DNA of 64,000 nucleotides, from the NCBI RefSeq assembly GCF_013402875.1, contig NZ_CP058579.1:1426001-1490000 (forward strand), in the 5' to 3' direction. Source of the stretch: Halorarum salinum. Its GTDB lineage: Archaea > Halobacteriota > Halobacteria > Halobacteriales > Haloferacaceae. A program made the translations under genes and the position numbers. This document shows positions 15,676 through 24,540 of the stretch, piece by piece. The first letter of the stretch is position 1. Every line of letters starts with the position of its first letter. The notes under the pieces were generated by a model. That model worked only from the letters and a program-made list of their open reading frames with translations. It did no database searches and was not told the origin of the DNA.

Positions 15676-16635
15676 ATGCACACGGCCGAACCCGTCACGC
15701 TCGCCCGCCTGCCCTCGGGCGTCGAGGTCGAGACGACCGTCCACGTCTACGGCGACGGCGACCCGACGGTGTACGTCCAGGCCGCCCAGCACGGCCGGGA
15801 GATCAACGGCTCCTCCGTGCTCCGCCGCCTCCACGGGGAACTGGAGGGGGCGGAGCTAGACGGCACCCTCGTCGCCGTCCCGGTCGCGGACCCGCTCACC
15901 TTCGACCGCGTCTCCTACACGACGCCGGAGGCGTACGACGCGGTGAACCCGAACATGAACCGCTGCTGGCCGGGCGACCCCGACGGCAGCCTCCACGAGC
16001 GCATGGCCGCGGCGCTGTGGGAGTACGCCGGCGGGGCGGACTACATCGTCGACCTCCACACCGGGAGCCGGGAGATGCTCACCCATACGGTGTACCTGAA
16101 GGGCGACGAGGGCTGCCGGGAGCTCGCGGAGGCGTTCGGCACCGACCTCCTCCTCGCGGAGGCCGCCGGCGAGGACGCCGACGACGAGTGGGAGAAGCGC
16201 AGCTTCGGCGGGAAGCTCCGCGTCGCGGCGACCCGCGAGGAGATCCCCTCCATCACGCCCGAACTCGCACACAACAGGGAACTCGTCGAGGACGCCATCG
16301 GGGAGGGACTGTCGGGGATGCTCGGGGTACTGCGGTACGCCGGCCTCCTCGAGGGGGACGACGAGGGGGCGCCGGACTGGGACGGCACCCGCGCCCGGAA
16401 CCACCTCGGGCGCGTGAAGGCGAGCGACTCGGGGCTGTTCCGGGCGGCCGACGGGCTGGGGATCGGCGACGAGGTCGAGGAGGGCGAGTACGTCGGCGAG
16501 GTGTTCGACCCGACGTCCTACGAGACGCTCCAGGAGGCCCGCGCCGACCGCGCGGGAATCGTCTACTCGGTCGCGCGGGAGGCGACCGTGACGGCCGGAC
16601 AGACGCTCGTCGGCGTGGCGATCCGGCTGGACTGA
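15676..16635 (+). CDS. Succinylglutamate desuccinylase/aspartoacylase-family zinc hydrolase
   Basis: 319 aa. The AstE/AspA family removes acyl groups from amino acids with a carboxypeptidase-like zinc site. Visible are AAQHGREINGSS (zinc H and E ligands), NPNMNRCWPGDP (substrate Arg) and DYIVDLHTGSRE (third zinc ligand His). A Glu in TPELAHN is the likely general base. The C-terminal third (SGLFRAADGLGIGDEVEEGE) is a biotinyl/barrel-like domain. The ATG at 15676 has no clear Shine-Dalgarno. A second family member lies at 55503-56603. Confidence 0.85.
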   Translation: MHTAEPVTLARLPSGVEVETTVHVYGDGDPTVYVQAAQHGREINGSSVLRRLHGELEGAELDGTLVAVPVADPLTFDRVSYTTPEAYDAVNPNMNRCWPGDPDGSLHERMAAALWEYAGGADYIVDLHTGSREMLTHTVYLKGDEGCRELAEAFGTDLLLAEAAGEDADDEWEKRSFGGKLRVAATREEIPSITPELAHNRELVEDAIGEGLSGMLGVLRYAGLLEGDDEGAPDWDGTRARNHLGRVKASDSGLFRAADGLGIGDEVEEGEYVGEVFDPTSYETLQEARADRAGIVYSVAREATVTAGQTLVGVAIRLD

Positions 16636-16712
16636 ACTCCGCGTCCGGACGCGCTGCCCGGCGATCCGGCCGGCGGCGTTCGATTTCATCCGCTGGAGGC
16701 GTACTGCAGACG

Positions 16713-17297
16713 ATGAGCATCGACGACCTCGAATCGAGCGAACCGTACTCGGAGGAACTCGACATCGACCTCCGATCGGGCGACGACGGGGAACTGTTCG
16801 AGTGGTTCCTCGCGAGCCTCCCCTTCGACGGACGCATCTCGGAGGGGACCGCCAAGCGAACGTACCGCGCGTTCGAGAACCACGACCTGCTGACGCCCGG
16901 GGCGATACTGGACGCCGGGTTCGACTACCCGGTGAACCCGATGATGCGGGAGGGCGGGTACGTTCGCCACGACAATCGGCGCTCCGAGCAGGTGCTCCGC
17001 GACTGCGAGACGCTCATCGAGGAGTACGACGGGAGCCTCAACGCCCTCCACGAGGCGGCCGCGGACGCGGAGGCTCTCGAGGAGCGAATCGACGCGTTCC
17101 ACGGCGTCGGCCCGGTGACGACGAACATCTTCCTCCGGGAACTGCGACCGATCCGGGCGAAGACCGATCCCGAACCGCTCGACGTCGTTCGGGAGGCTGC
17201 AGCCCGTGCGAACGTCGATCCCGATCGGTACGACCGGAAAAGCGAGGCGTTCGTTCGGGTCGAGGCGGGACTCATCCGGCGCCGTCACGAGCACTGA
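16713..17297 (+). CDS. HhH-containing, endonuclease III-like protein
   Basis: 194 aa. The central-to-C-terminal part contains a helix-hairpin-helix, FHGVGPVTTNIFLRELRPI (about residues 128-146), which resembles the DNA-binding HhH of endonuclease III-type DNA glycosylases. The catalytic Lys/Asp and Fe-S cysteines of true Nth are not seen, so glycosylase activity is uncertain. The rest is helical (WFLASLPFDGRISEGTAKRT at about 30-50), like the helical bundle of HhH-GPD proteins. The start at 16713 is a normal ATG. Confidence 0.6.
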   Translation: MSIDDLESSEPYSEELDIDLRSGDDGELFEWFLASLPFDGRISEGTAKRTYRAFENHDLLTPGAILDAGFDYPVNPMMREGGYVRHDNRRSEQVLRDCETLIEEYDGSLNALHEAAADAEALEERIDAFHGVGPVTTNIFLRELRPIRAKTDPEPLDVVREAAARANVDPDRYDRKSEAFVRVEAGLIRRRHEH

Positions 17298-17354
17298 GCG
17301 ATCCCCCGGCGGGTCACTCTGATCGTCCGCGAAGGGACAGGGCGAACGCGGACC

Positions 17355-17876
17355 TCAGGCGGGCGACACGCTCGTTTCGCGGGGTGACCGCGAGAGCAAC
17401 GCCGCCGTCGCCCCGCCGGCCAGAACCCCGACGACGAGCATGTACGCGAGGAACCCCCCGTACCAGTCGACGCCGAACAGCGTCGGTCCCCACGAGACGG
17501 CCGCCTCCAGCGACGCGCCGGCCGCCTGGGTCACCAGCGCGAACACGAGCGCGGCCATCCAGCCGCCGATGAGGACCCGACACACCTCCCGCCACCCGTG
17601 GGCGGTGAGGCCCTTCGCCACGGCGGCGCCGACCGCGAGCGGGACGTAGAGGAAGGCGGCGCCGAGCAGCACCGGAACGCGGGCCGCCTCCGCGCCGAGT
17701 CCGCCGACGCCCCCGACCACGGTGAAGGCGCCGACCAGCCCCAGGACGCCGACGAGCGCGCGCTCGTGGCCGATCCGCCGGCCGAGCACGTACGCCGAGA
17801 GCGCGAGGAGCACCACCGCGGCGCTGGCCGCGAGGAAGAACAGGCCGTAGACGTTCGCGGTGGCGACCTCGCCCAC
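17355..17876 (-). CDS. Five-segment membrane protein
   Basis: 173 aa from a GTG at 17876 (VGEVATANVYGLFFLA). Five hydrophobic stretches cover most of the chain, separated by short loops, with the sequence SWGPTLFGVDWYGG in the last loop. No family is recognised. It lies 53 bases downstream of the TrpD-like gene on the same strand, so it could be co-transcribed with it. The longer upstream frame is a shadow of that gene. Confidence 0.55.
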   Translation of the reverse strand: MGEVATANVYGLFFLAASAAVVLLALSAYVLGRRIGHERALVGVLGLVGAFTVVGGVGGLGAEAARVPVLLGAAFLYVPLAVGAAVAKGLTAHGWREVCRVLIGGWMAALVFALVTQAAGASLEAAVSWGPTLFGVDWYGGFLAYMLVVGVLAGGATAALLSRSPRETSVSPA

Positions 17877-17929
17877 ACGTGCCCTCGTCCCCGCATCCGA
17901 AATAAACCCTCCGTGCCGAATATCAGCCG

Positions 17930-19006
17930 TTAGAACGCCCGCAGGTCCGAGAGCACCGCGGCGGCGCTCCCGTCGTCGATCGCCTCCCGGGCGACATCGA
18001 GCCCCTCCTCCAGATCCGCGACGTCCTCCCGGGCGTAGACGCGGAACGCGGCGTTGAGCGCCACCGCGTCGCGCCAGTGGTCCGTCCGGTCGCCCGAGAC
18101 GACCTCCTCGGCGATGCGGGCCGAATCCGCCGCCACGTCCTCGACCTCGAGGTCGGCCTCCTCGAAGTCCATGCCGAACTCGGGCGTCTCTATCTCGTAG
18201 TCCGTGAACGCCGCGTCGTCGCCCTCGCCCGCGTTCCACTCGGCCACCTTGGTGTACCCCGGTCGGATGTCGTCGTACCCCTCCATCCCCTGGAACATGA
18301 TGACGCGGCGGAGGTCGTGGAACTCCGAGCGCTCGAACGTGTCCACCACCTTCTTCGCGAACGCGAGGTGGTAGAACGAGCCCAGGTGGACGTCGGCGCC
18401 GGCGGGGTTCGCGAGCGTCTCGACGGTGTTCACGAACGTCCGGACGCCCATCGCGTCCCGGCGCTCCCACAGCGCGTGGACGTCGGGGTTGAACGACGGC
18501 TGGTAGTAGAAGCCGAACCCCGCCTCGTCGACCATGTCGGCCGACTCCGCGGGGTCGAGTTCGGTCCGCACGTCGAGTTCGTCGAGGACGTGCTTGTACG
18601 CGTCCTGCTTCTGGGTCGGCACGCGGTCGCCCGAGTGGACGACGACCGGCGTGCCCGCGCCGGCGGCGACGATGCCCGCGGCGACGCCGAGGAGGGCCGT
18701 GTCGCCCTTGCCGTCGTAGTTCGCGCCGCAGTCGACCGGGTCGGCGTCGGGCTCGGCGTACTCGACGCGCGAGCACATCTCGTCGACGTAGGCCGCCAGT
18801 TCCTCCGGGTCGTTGCGCTTCCAGCGGTTCGCCAGCCAGAACGCCCCGAGGGTGGTGTCGTCGGGTTCGCCCGCGAAGATGCGCCGCAACGCCTCGGTCG
18901 CCTGCTCGCGGGTCATGTCGTCGGCGGACTTCGGGCCGGAGCCGCAGACCTCCGTCATGAGGCGCTTGAGGGGCCACTCCCCGAACTCCTCGGTCGCTTG
19001 TGCCAT
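17930..19006 (-). CDS. Anthranilate phosphoribosyltransferase-like (TrpD-family) protein
   Basis: 358 aa. The nucleoside phosphorylase/phosphoribosyltransferase fold is clear: a helical N-terminus (REQATEALRRIFAGEPDDTT), then DCGANYDGKGDTALLGVAAG and VVVHSGDRVPTQKQDAYKHV. Typical TrpD PRPP-binding residues (GTGGD, NxS, KHGNR) are replaced by variants, so this is probably a TrpD2-type paralogue rather than the tryptophan enzyme. TrpD2 proteins in bacteria bind nucleic acid. No other trp gene is nearby. Confidence 0.75.
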   Translation of the reverse strand: MAQATEEFGEWPLKRLMTEVCGSGPKSADDMTREQATEALRRIFAGEPDDTTLGAFWLANRWKRNDPEELAAYVDEMCSRVEYAEPDADPVDCGANYDGKGDTALLGVAAGIVAAGAGTPVVVHSGDRVPTQKQDAYKHVLDELDVRTELDPAESADMVDEAGFGFYYQPSFNPDVHALWERRDAMGVRTFVNTVETLANPAGADVHLGSFYHLAFAKKVVDTFERSEFHDLRRVIMFQGMEGYDDIRPGYTKVAEWNAGEGDDAAFTDYEIETPEFGMDFEEADLEVEDVAADSARIAEEVVSGDRTDHWRDAVALNAAFRVYAREDVADLEEGLDVAREAIDDGSAAAVLSDLRAF

Positions 19007-19185
19007 GTCGCCGGCTTCGCCCCGTCGGCGCAAAAACGTCCCGTTCGCCCGTGGGAGGTGGACGGACGGTCGGTTACTGGAGTGCGCGTCCCGCCATCCC
19101 GGGTCGGGGACGCCGTCAGGTCCCTCGCGAACCGTCATCTGGTGGATGGGAGGGTTCTTCTCCGGTTCGAGAGAAGGGCCGGCAC

Positions 19186-19611
19186 GTGCCACGCTCCGTT
19201 CCGACAGTGCTCGTGCTGTCGCTGGTGTTGCTCGTCGGCTGTTCCGAACCACTTTCGTCTCAATCGCCGGCAGCGACGACGTCCTCCCCGACGGTCGAGC
19301 GTGACACGTTCGGCACCGGCGGCGTCTTCCGGGTCGCCGACGCGAACACGGCGGTCCCCTCGAGGGACGCGGCGGCGCTCCTCCGATCGGCGCGGTCGAA
19401 CGGGTCCGTCGACGAACCGGACTCGGCGCGGTTCTCGTACGTTCCGCCCGACGACGTCGACGCCGCGGGAGCGATCCGGGGCGAGATCCATCGGGTCCCC
19501 GCGAACGCGACGCCCTATCACTTCCCGTCCGCCACCGAGACGGGCGCTCACAGAACGGTCATCGTCCCGGAAACGGGCCACATCTACCGTGCCTTCGTCG
19601 GGGCGTGCTGA
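19186..19611 (+). CDS. Small lipoprotein of unknown function
   Basis: 141 aa from a GTG at 19186. The signal peptide PTVLVLSLVLLVGC ends in a lipobox LVGC, so the mature chain is probably lipid-anchored outside the cell. It contains FRVADANTAVPSRDAAALLR and ends GHIYRAFVGAC; the terminal Cys is notable. The ribosome-binding site GGGCCGG is weak. No family recognised. It sits alone between the TrpD-like gene (divergent) and ahbAB. Confidence 0.6.
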   Translation: MPRSVPTVLVLSLVLLVGCSEPLSSQSPAATTSSPTVERDTFGTGGVFRVADANTAVPSRDAAALLRSARSNGSVDEPDSARFSYVPPDDVDAAGAIRGEIHRVPANATPYHFPSATETGAHRTVIVPETGHIYRAFVGAC

Positions 19612-19697
19612 TGGTACCGGTTCGTCCCGGCGTTCGTCCCCCTTTCCGGTCGTTTCACTCCGAAACCTGTAGGTAGGCCGACCCCTAACCACGGACA

Positions 19698-20741
19698 ATG
19701 AGCGCGCTGGAGGGCGGGGACTGGCGCGAGGGCCTCGACGGGGTCGACGCCCGTCTCGTCGACGACTACCAGAGCGGCTTCCCGGTCGCCGAGCGGCCGT
19801 TCCGCGTCGTCGCCGGGGACCTCGGAATCGGGGAGGACGAGGTCGTCGAGCGCGTCCGCCGCCTGCGCGACCGGGGTGTCTTCCGGCGCTTCGGCGCCGT
19901 GCTCAACCCTCCGGTCATCGGCTCCTCCACGCTGGCGGCGGTGCGGGCGCCCGAGGATCGCTTCGCGGAGGTGGCCGAGGTCGTCAACGGCTACCGGCAG
20001 GTGAACCACAACTACCGGCGCGACCACGAGTGGAACGTGTGGTTCGTCGTGACCGCGGGCGACCGGGCGCGCCGGGACGAGATTCTCGCCGAAATCGAGG
20101 CGGAGACGGGGTGTGACGTGCTGCACCTCCCGATGCTGACCGACTTCTACATCGACCTGGAGTTCCCGGTGTTCAACGACGACTCGTTCGCGCGGGAGTC
20201 CATCGAGCACACCGAGGCGTCCGCGACGCGCATCTCCGAGGACGCCGCGGGCGACCTGTCGGACCTCGACGCGCGACTGCTGCTGGAGATACAGGACGGG
20301 TTCCCCCTCTCGGCCACGCCGTACCGCGACGTGGCCGGGGCGGTGGACGCCGACGTGGACGACGTGCTCGCCGCGGTCGAGCGCCTGCGCGAGCGGGGCT
20401 GCATCAAGCGCATCGGCTGCGTCGTGAACCACCTCGTCACCGGGTTCCGGAACAACTGCATGGTCGTCTGGGACGTGCCGGACGACCGCCTGGACGAACT
20501 CGGCGAGCGCGCCGGCGAACTCCCGTACGTGACGCTGTGTTACCACCGGCCGCGCCGACCCGAACAGGGCTGGGAGTACAACCTGTTCACGATGGTCCAC
20601 GGCCGGGAGGCGGAGGCGGTGGACGCGAAGGTCGACGAACTGGCCGCCGACTACCTCCCGTTCGAGCACGAGCGGCTCTACTCGACGGAGACGCTGAAGC
20701 AGACGGGCGCGCGGTACGAGGATCTGGTCGGTTCGGAGTAG
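19698..20741 (+). CDS. ahbAB: Fused siroheme decarboxylase AhbA-AhbB
   Basis: 347 aa made of two Lrp/AsnC-like modules (HTH plus ferredoxin-fold) in tandem, residues about 10-170 and 185-340. Signatures include RRFGAVLNPPVIGSSTLA and NHNYRRDHEWNVWFVVTA in the first half, and CIKRIGCVVNHLVTGFRNN and YHRPRRPEQGWEYNLFTMVH in the second. In the alternative haem pathway AhbA and AhbB form a heterodimer that decarboxylates sirohaem to didecarboxysirohaem; the conserved His and Arg residues above belong to its substrate site. Here both subunits are one chain, as in other haloarchaea. No other haem gene is adjacent. Confidence 0.88.
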   Translation: MSALEGGDWREGLDGVDARLVDDYQSGFPVAERPFRVVAGDLGIGEDEVVERVRRLRDRGVFRRFGAVLNPPVIGSSTLAAVRAPEDRFAEVAEVVNGYRQVNHNYRRDHEWNVWFVVTAGDRARRDEILAEIEAETGCDVLHLPMLTDFYIDLEFPVFNDDSFARESIEHTEASATRISEDAAGDLSDLDARLLLEIQDGFPLSATPYRDVAGAVDADVDDVLAAVERLRERGCIKRIGCVVNHLVTGFRNNCMVVWDVPDDRLDELGERAGELPYVTLCYHRPRRPEQGWEYNLFTMVHGREAEAVDAKVDELAADYLPFEHERLYSTETLKQTGARYEDLVGSE

Positions 20742-20835
20742 AGCGCTCGTCGTTGTTGATCCCAAAACGATGTTAGAACGCCCATGTCGTATGGAAAGCC
20801 GGATTCAGGACGACAGAACGAAACCACGCCCGATC

Positions 20836-21975
20836 CTAGAGACCGGGTTCGGCCTCGATTTGCTGTTTCACACACCAATCGTATAGCTCCCCCCGAAGGT
20901 CATCGGACGTTTCACCGAACAGTTTGCCGAGACGCCAACCCAGGTTCTCCCACGTGAGGCGTTCGAGGGCGTCCTCCATATCCGTCCCAGCTACGGCTTT
21001 GTTCCAGCCCGCGTTGAATCGACCACGACGACGATTCGATTTCGGATCGACGACACGGATATCGTCGTCAAACGTCAGACCGCCAGTCGACCGATCCCTC
21101 GGCGCTTCCCCGGGCGTGATGTCCTCTTCAGGGGTGGTCGGACGCCGTTGGCGTCGGCTATCGGCCCCGTCTCCCTGTCCTCCATCCGGCGTAAACATCA
21201 CTTCGAGCGGCGAATGATCGGAGAGATCATCGAACTGGTGGAGATATTCCGCCGTGGTCGCGTCAAGTGACTCGCTGGCGAACACGTGATCGAACCGCCG
21301 ACGCCATTCCCTGCCTTGGTTTCTGGTCACGAAGCTGTAGGCATCGTCACCGTAGCCGTTGACCTCGCGGTAGGCATCGGTGAGGTCGTGGTTCGCGAGA
21401 CCGACGATGACGTTACGTTCAGCCTCGACCCACCGATCGTCGCTGCCCCAGACCGTAACCTCGCCATCGTCGCTCTCGGTTTTCGGAGAGTTGAAATCGC
21501 CGCAGAGAAATCGAAAGTTCGGTGGATCGTCCTCTGCTAGCCGGTCGTAGATCCCTTCGAACATTTCGACCTTCGTCTCCCCATACTGACTGCCCGGGAG
21601 CAGATGGACGGAATGGCCCTCGATTCGGCCGATAGGAGCATGAAATACCGCGGAGAGCGCCTGATGCTGTGCCGGCATCCGGAACGTCTCCGGCGGGAGC
21701 ACCCGAAACGGCCAGTGACTCGCGAACGCAATGCCCGATGTGTTGTTGGGGTCATCGGATCGAAACTCGTGGCTGTGTGCAGCGTACTCGAAGCCGTGTT
21801 CTCGCAGGAGTTGACGCGCTCTCCGGCTTGCTTTGACGCCGACTTCTTGGAGGGCGACGATGTCCGGGTCGCATTCTCGGAGGCCGGTCAGTTGCTCCCT
21901 CAGGTTTTCGATCGACGAACGATTGACGTTCCAACTGATCAGTCGTACTTCTGGGTCGGGTTCCGGGTCAGTCAT
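20836..21975 (-). CDS. Endonuclease/exonuclease/phosphatase (EEP)-fold nuclease with C-terminal extension
   Basis: 379 aa from the ATG at 21975. The EEP catalytic set is complete: WNVNRSSIENL, DIVALQEVG, CGDFNSPKTES, RRRFDHVFASESL and DDLSDHSPLEVMF. This suits an ExoIII-like nuclease or phosphatase. After a low-complexity linker, the last 45 residues (LERLTWENLGWRLGKLFGE, then LYDWCVKQQIEAE) form a separate small helical module that I recall at the C-termini of other haloarchaeal proteins. The gene is visibly less GC-rich than its neighbours and uses more A/T-ending codons, suggesting later acquisition. Confidence 0.8.
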   Translation of the reverse strand: MTDPEPDPEVRLISWNVNRSSIENLREQLTGLRECDPDIVALQEVGVKASRRARQLLREHGFEYAAHSHEFRSDDPNNTSGIAFASHWPFRVLPPETFRMPAQHQALSAVFHAPIGRIEGHSVHLLPGSQYGETKVEMFEGIYDRLAEDDPPNFRFLCGDFNSPKTESDDGEVTVWGSDDRWVEAERNVIVGLANHDLTDAYREVNGYGDDAYSFVTRNQGREWRRRFDHVFASESLDATTAEYLHQFDDLSDHSPLEVMFTPDGGQGDGADSRRQRRPTTPEEDITPGEAPRDRSTGGLTFDDDIRVVDPKSNRRRGRFNAGWNKAVAGTDMEDALERLTWENLGWRLGKLFGETSDDLRGELYDWCVKQQIEAEPGL

Positions 21976-22256
21976 GGATTTTGTCGGCTCTCCGAGCGAA
22001 TTTGGTGCGCTCGTTACCTTATGGTTCCTTGGTACGATCCGTCTGTTGATTCGAAGAAGGCATCGTCCGAATCGCCACCGAATGACCGGATTCTCGATGG
22101 ATGAATGGGACACCGACACCGGTCAAAGAATCCGGGAGAGCACGAGGACATCGTTCCGTCGCCAGGACGTTCGCCTCCACGGAATCAAATCCCACATCGA
22201 ACCCAACCGATGGCGACCGACAGACGAAAGACGACCCGCCGACAACGACGCCCAAG

Positions 22257-22598
22257 ATGAGCGACCTGGAGGCCGAGGTCCGGACCGCCAGCGACTACGG
22301 GGGGGAGGGGCCGCCCGTCGAGGAGAAGCCGTACAAGATCGTCTTCGAGGCGAACGCCTGCTTCGGCGCCGGCAAGTGCGCCGAGGTCGCCGACAACTGG
22401 GAGATGGACCTTGACTCCGGCATGGCCCGGCCGAAGTCCTACTACGTCGCGGAGGAGGACCTCGAGGAGAACCTCCGCGCCGCCAAGGTGTGTCCCGCGA
22501 AGAAGGACGTCGGCTGCATCCACGTCGTCGACCGCCGCACCGACGAGGAACTGGCGCCGGACCCGCACGGGGACGGCACCCTGAGCGTGGACTGGTGA
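22257..22598 (+). CDS. Ferredoxin ([3Fe-4S]/[4Fe-4S] type)
   Basis: 113 aa. An electron carrier with cluster cysteines in ANACFGAGKCAEVADNWEMD and KVCPAKKDVGCIHVVD, a single-cluster layout rather than the plant-type 2Fe-2S ferredoxin of haloarchaea. The N-terminal 20 residues are acidic. The start ATG at 22257 follows a lower-GC upstream stretch that belongs to the EEP island. It overlaps the next gene by one base (TGATG), so the two are translationally coupled. The redox partner is not evident. Confidence 0.8.
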   Translation: MSDLEAEVRTASDYGGEGPPVEEKPYKIVFEANACFGAGKCAEVADNWEMDLDSGMARPKSYYVAEEDLEENLRAAKVCPAKKDVGCIHVVDRRTDEELAPDPHGDGTLSVDW

Positions 22599-23110
22599 TG
22601 GACCGTCGCCGCCGGCGCGCCGAGGACCGCACGGGGTTCGACGACACCACGAACTACCTGACGCTGGCGCTGGCGAAACTGGTCCCCCGCTCGGTCGCCC
22701 GCCGCGCCGTCTCCGTCGCGGTGTGGACCGACCGCGACGAGTACGAACCCGGCGAGCCGGTCGAGATCACCGTCGAGTTCCACAACCGGCTCCCGGTCCC
22801 GGTCGAGGTCCCGACGCCGCGGCGGCGACGGTGGGGCTGGACCGTCGACGGCCTGCTCGAGGCGACCGACGAGCGCCGCTACGTCCGGGGCGAGCCCGCG
22901 ACGTTCGCGTTCCGCGCCGGCGAGCGGAAGCGCGTCACGACCGCCTGGAACGGCCGCGTTCGCCGGTCGAGCGACGACGACATGGACCGCTCCGAGCCCG
23001 CGGGCGCCGGAGAACACACGATAACGGCGTTCCTGGCCACCCGGACCGACGACCCGCCCGCCGACGAGACGACCGTCCGGTTCGTCCGTTCGCGCCGCTC
23101 GGAGTCGTAG
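22598..23110 (+). CDS. Conserved protein with predicted beta-sandwich domain
   Basis: 170 aa, starting at the ATG overlapping the ferredoxin stop. The middle reads as an Ig-like or inhibitor-like beta-sandwich: VAVWTDRDEYEPGEPVEITV, then EFHNRLPVPVEVPTP, and GEHTITAFLATRTDD near the end. The N-terminus is Arg-rich (MDRRRRRAEDRTGFDD). There is no signal peptide. Coupling to the ferredoxin gene suggests a joint role, but I cannot name it. Confidence 0.6.
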   Translation: MDRRRRRAEDRTGFDDTTNYLTLALAKLVPRSVARRAVSVAVWTDRDEYEPGEPVEITVEFHNRLPVPVEVPTPRRRRWGWTVDGLLEATDERRYVRGEPATFAFRAGERKRVTTAWNGRVRRSSDDDMDRSEPAGAGEHTITAFLATRTDDPPADETTVRFVRSRRSES

Positions 23111-23172
23111 CGCGACGGCCGGAACCGCCGACGTCGGCTCCGGGTCGCCGGCGCGAACTCCGCTCCGGAGAA

Positions 23173-24540
23173 TCAGTCGCCCGTGCCGGCCGCCTCGCCC
23201 GGCACCCGCTCCGTCGCCTCGGCCGCGTCCCCGGTCGCCAGCGCGGCCTCCCGGTTCAGGTGGCAGGCCGCGTAGTGGCGATCGTCGCCGTGGACGGGGG
23301 GAACCTCGTACGCCGGCTCCTCCCGCGCGCAGACGCTCTTCTCGGCGAACTCCTCCCGAAGCAACCGCTCGGCCCGGTCCCACTCGCCCTCCGTGATGGA
23401 GCCGACGGCCTCCGAGACGATCCGGCCGGCCTCCCCGTCCGGCTCCCCGTCCCGGAAGTACCGCCGTTCGATCTCGGCGCGGCTGGTCGTCTCGAACTCG
23501 CGACGGCGCACGCCCCGCGAGAACGCGACGACGTTCCGCCACTCGGCCTCGCCCATGTCGTACTCCGACGGCTGGATGAGCTCCGGACACCGCGTCCGGA
23601 ACCGGCAGCCGGACGGCGGGTCGAGGGGCGAGGGGACGTCGCCGTGCAGGACCGCCGAGCGGCCGCCCGAACGCGGGTCCGGCACCGGGATGGCGTCGAG
23701 CAGCGCCTGCGTGTAGGGGTGCTGGGGGTTCTCGAACAGCTCCTCCTTGTCGGCGAGTTCGACCATCTGGCCCAGGTACATCACGGCCACGCGGTCGGAG
23801 ATGTGGCGGATGACCGAGAGGTCGTGGGCGATGAACAGGTAGGTGAGGTCGAACTCCTCCTGGAGCCGCTCCATCGTGTTCAGCACCTGCGCCTGGATGG
23901 AGACGTCCAGCGCCGACACCGGCTCGTCACAGACGATGAAGTCCGGGTTGACCGACAGCGCCCGCGCGAGGTTGATGCGCTGGCGCTGGCCGCCCGAGAA
24001 CGCGTGCGGGTGGCGGTTGTAGTGTTGCGGGTCGAGCCCGACCTTCTCGAGCAGTTCCTTCGCGCGGGCCTCCCGGCCCTCGTCGTCGAGCATGTCGTGG
24101 GCCTTCATCGGCTCCTCGACGATCCGACCCACCTTCATCCGGGGGTCGAGCGAGGACTGCGGGTCCTGGAAGATCATCTGCATGTCCTTGCGCTTCCGCC
24201 GGAGCGGCTCGCCCGACAGCCCCGCGAGGTCCTCGCCCTGGAAGTAGACGCTCCCGTCGGTCGGCTCCAGCAGCCGGAGGACCGTCCGCGCGAGCGTCGA
24301 CTTCCCGCAGCCGGACTCGCCGACGAGCCCGAGCGTCTCGCCCCGCTTGATGTCGAAACTGACGTCCTCGACCGCCCGGACCCGACGGGAGGACCGGTGG
24401 ACGAACGGGAACTCGCCGTCGACGCTGACGCCGCCGAACATCCCCTCGTCGTCCTCGAAGTACTTGCAGAGCCCGCGGACCTCCAGCAGCGGGTCCTCGA
24501 CCCCGGCCGACGCCCCGTCGGCGCCGACGCGCTCACTCAT
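23173..24540 (-). CDS. dppF: Dipeptide/oligopeptide ABC transporter ATP-binding protein (DppF/OppF type)
   Basis: 455 aa. Walker [11 protein letters not shown], signature [16 protein letters not shown], Walker [13 protein letters not shown] and the oligopeptide C-terminal motif [13 protein letters not shown] are all present. It is longer than bacterial DppF because of an acidic C-terminal extension with further Cys/His (DRHYAACHL). An insertion after residue 35 ([20 protein letters not shown]) is typical of archaeal members. The ATG at 24540 overlaps the dppD stop by 8 bases; a GTG nine bases upstream is a weaker option. It energises the importer as one half of the ATPase dimer. Confidence 0.9.
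   Translation of the reverse strand: MSERVGADGASAGVEDPLLEVRGLCKYFEDDEGMFGGVSVDGEFPFVHRSSRRVRAVEDVSFDIKRGETLGLVGESGCGKSTLARTVLRLLEPTDGSVYFQGEDLAGLSGEPLRRKRKDMQMIFQDPQSSLDPRMKVGRIVEEPMKAHDMLDDEGREARAKELLEKVGLDPQHYNRHPHAFSGGQRQRINLARALSVNPDFIVCDEPVSALDVSIQAQVLNTMERLQEEFDLTYLFIAHDLSVIRHISDRVAVMYLGQMVELADKEELFENPQHPYTQALLDAIPVPDPRSGGRSAVLHGDVPSPLDPPSGCRFRTRCPELIQPSEYDMGEAEWRNVVAFSRGVRRREFETTSRAEIERRYFRDGEPDGEAGRIVSEAVGSITEGEWDRAERLLREEFAEKSVCAREEPAYEVPPVHGDDRHYAACHLNREAALATGDAAEATERVPGEAAGTGD

Noticed and set aside
20836-23110. Defence island around the lower-GC nuclease gene
   Set aside because: Neighbours are siroheme decarboxylase, ferredoxin and a beta-sandwich protein; no helicase, reverse transcriptase, methylase or toxin-like partner is visible.
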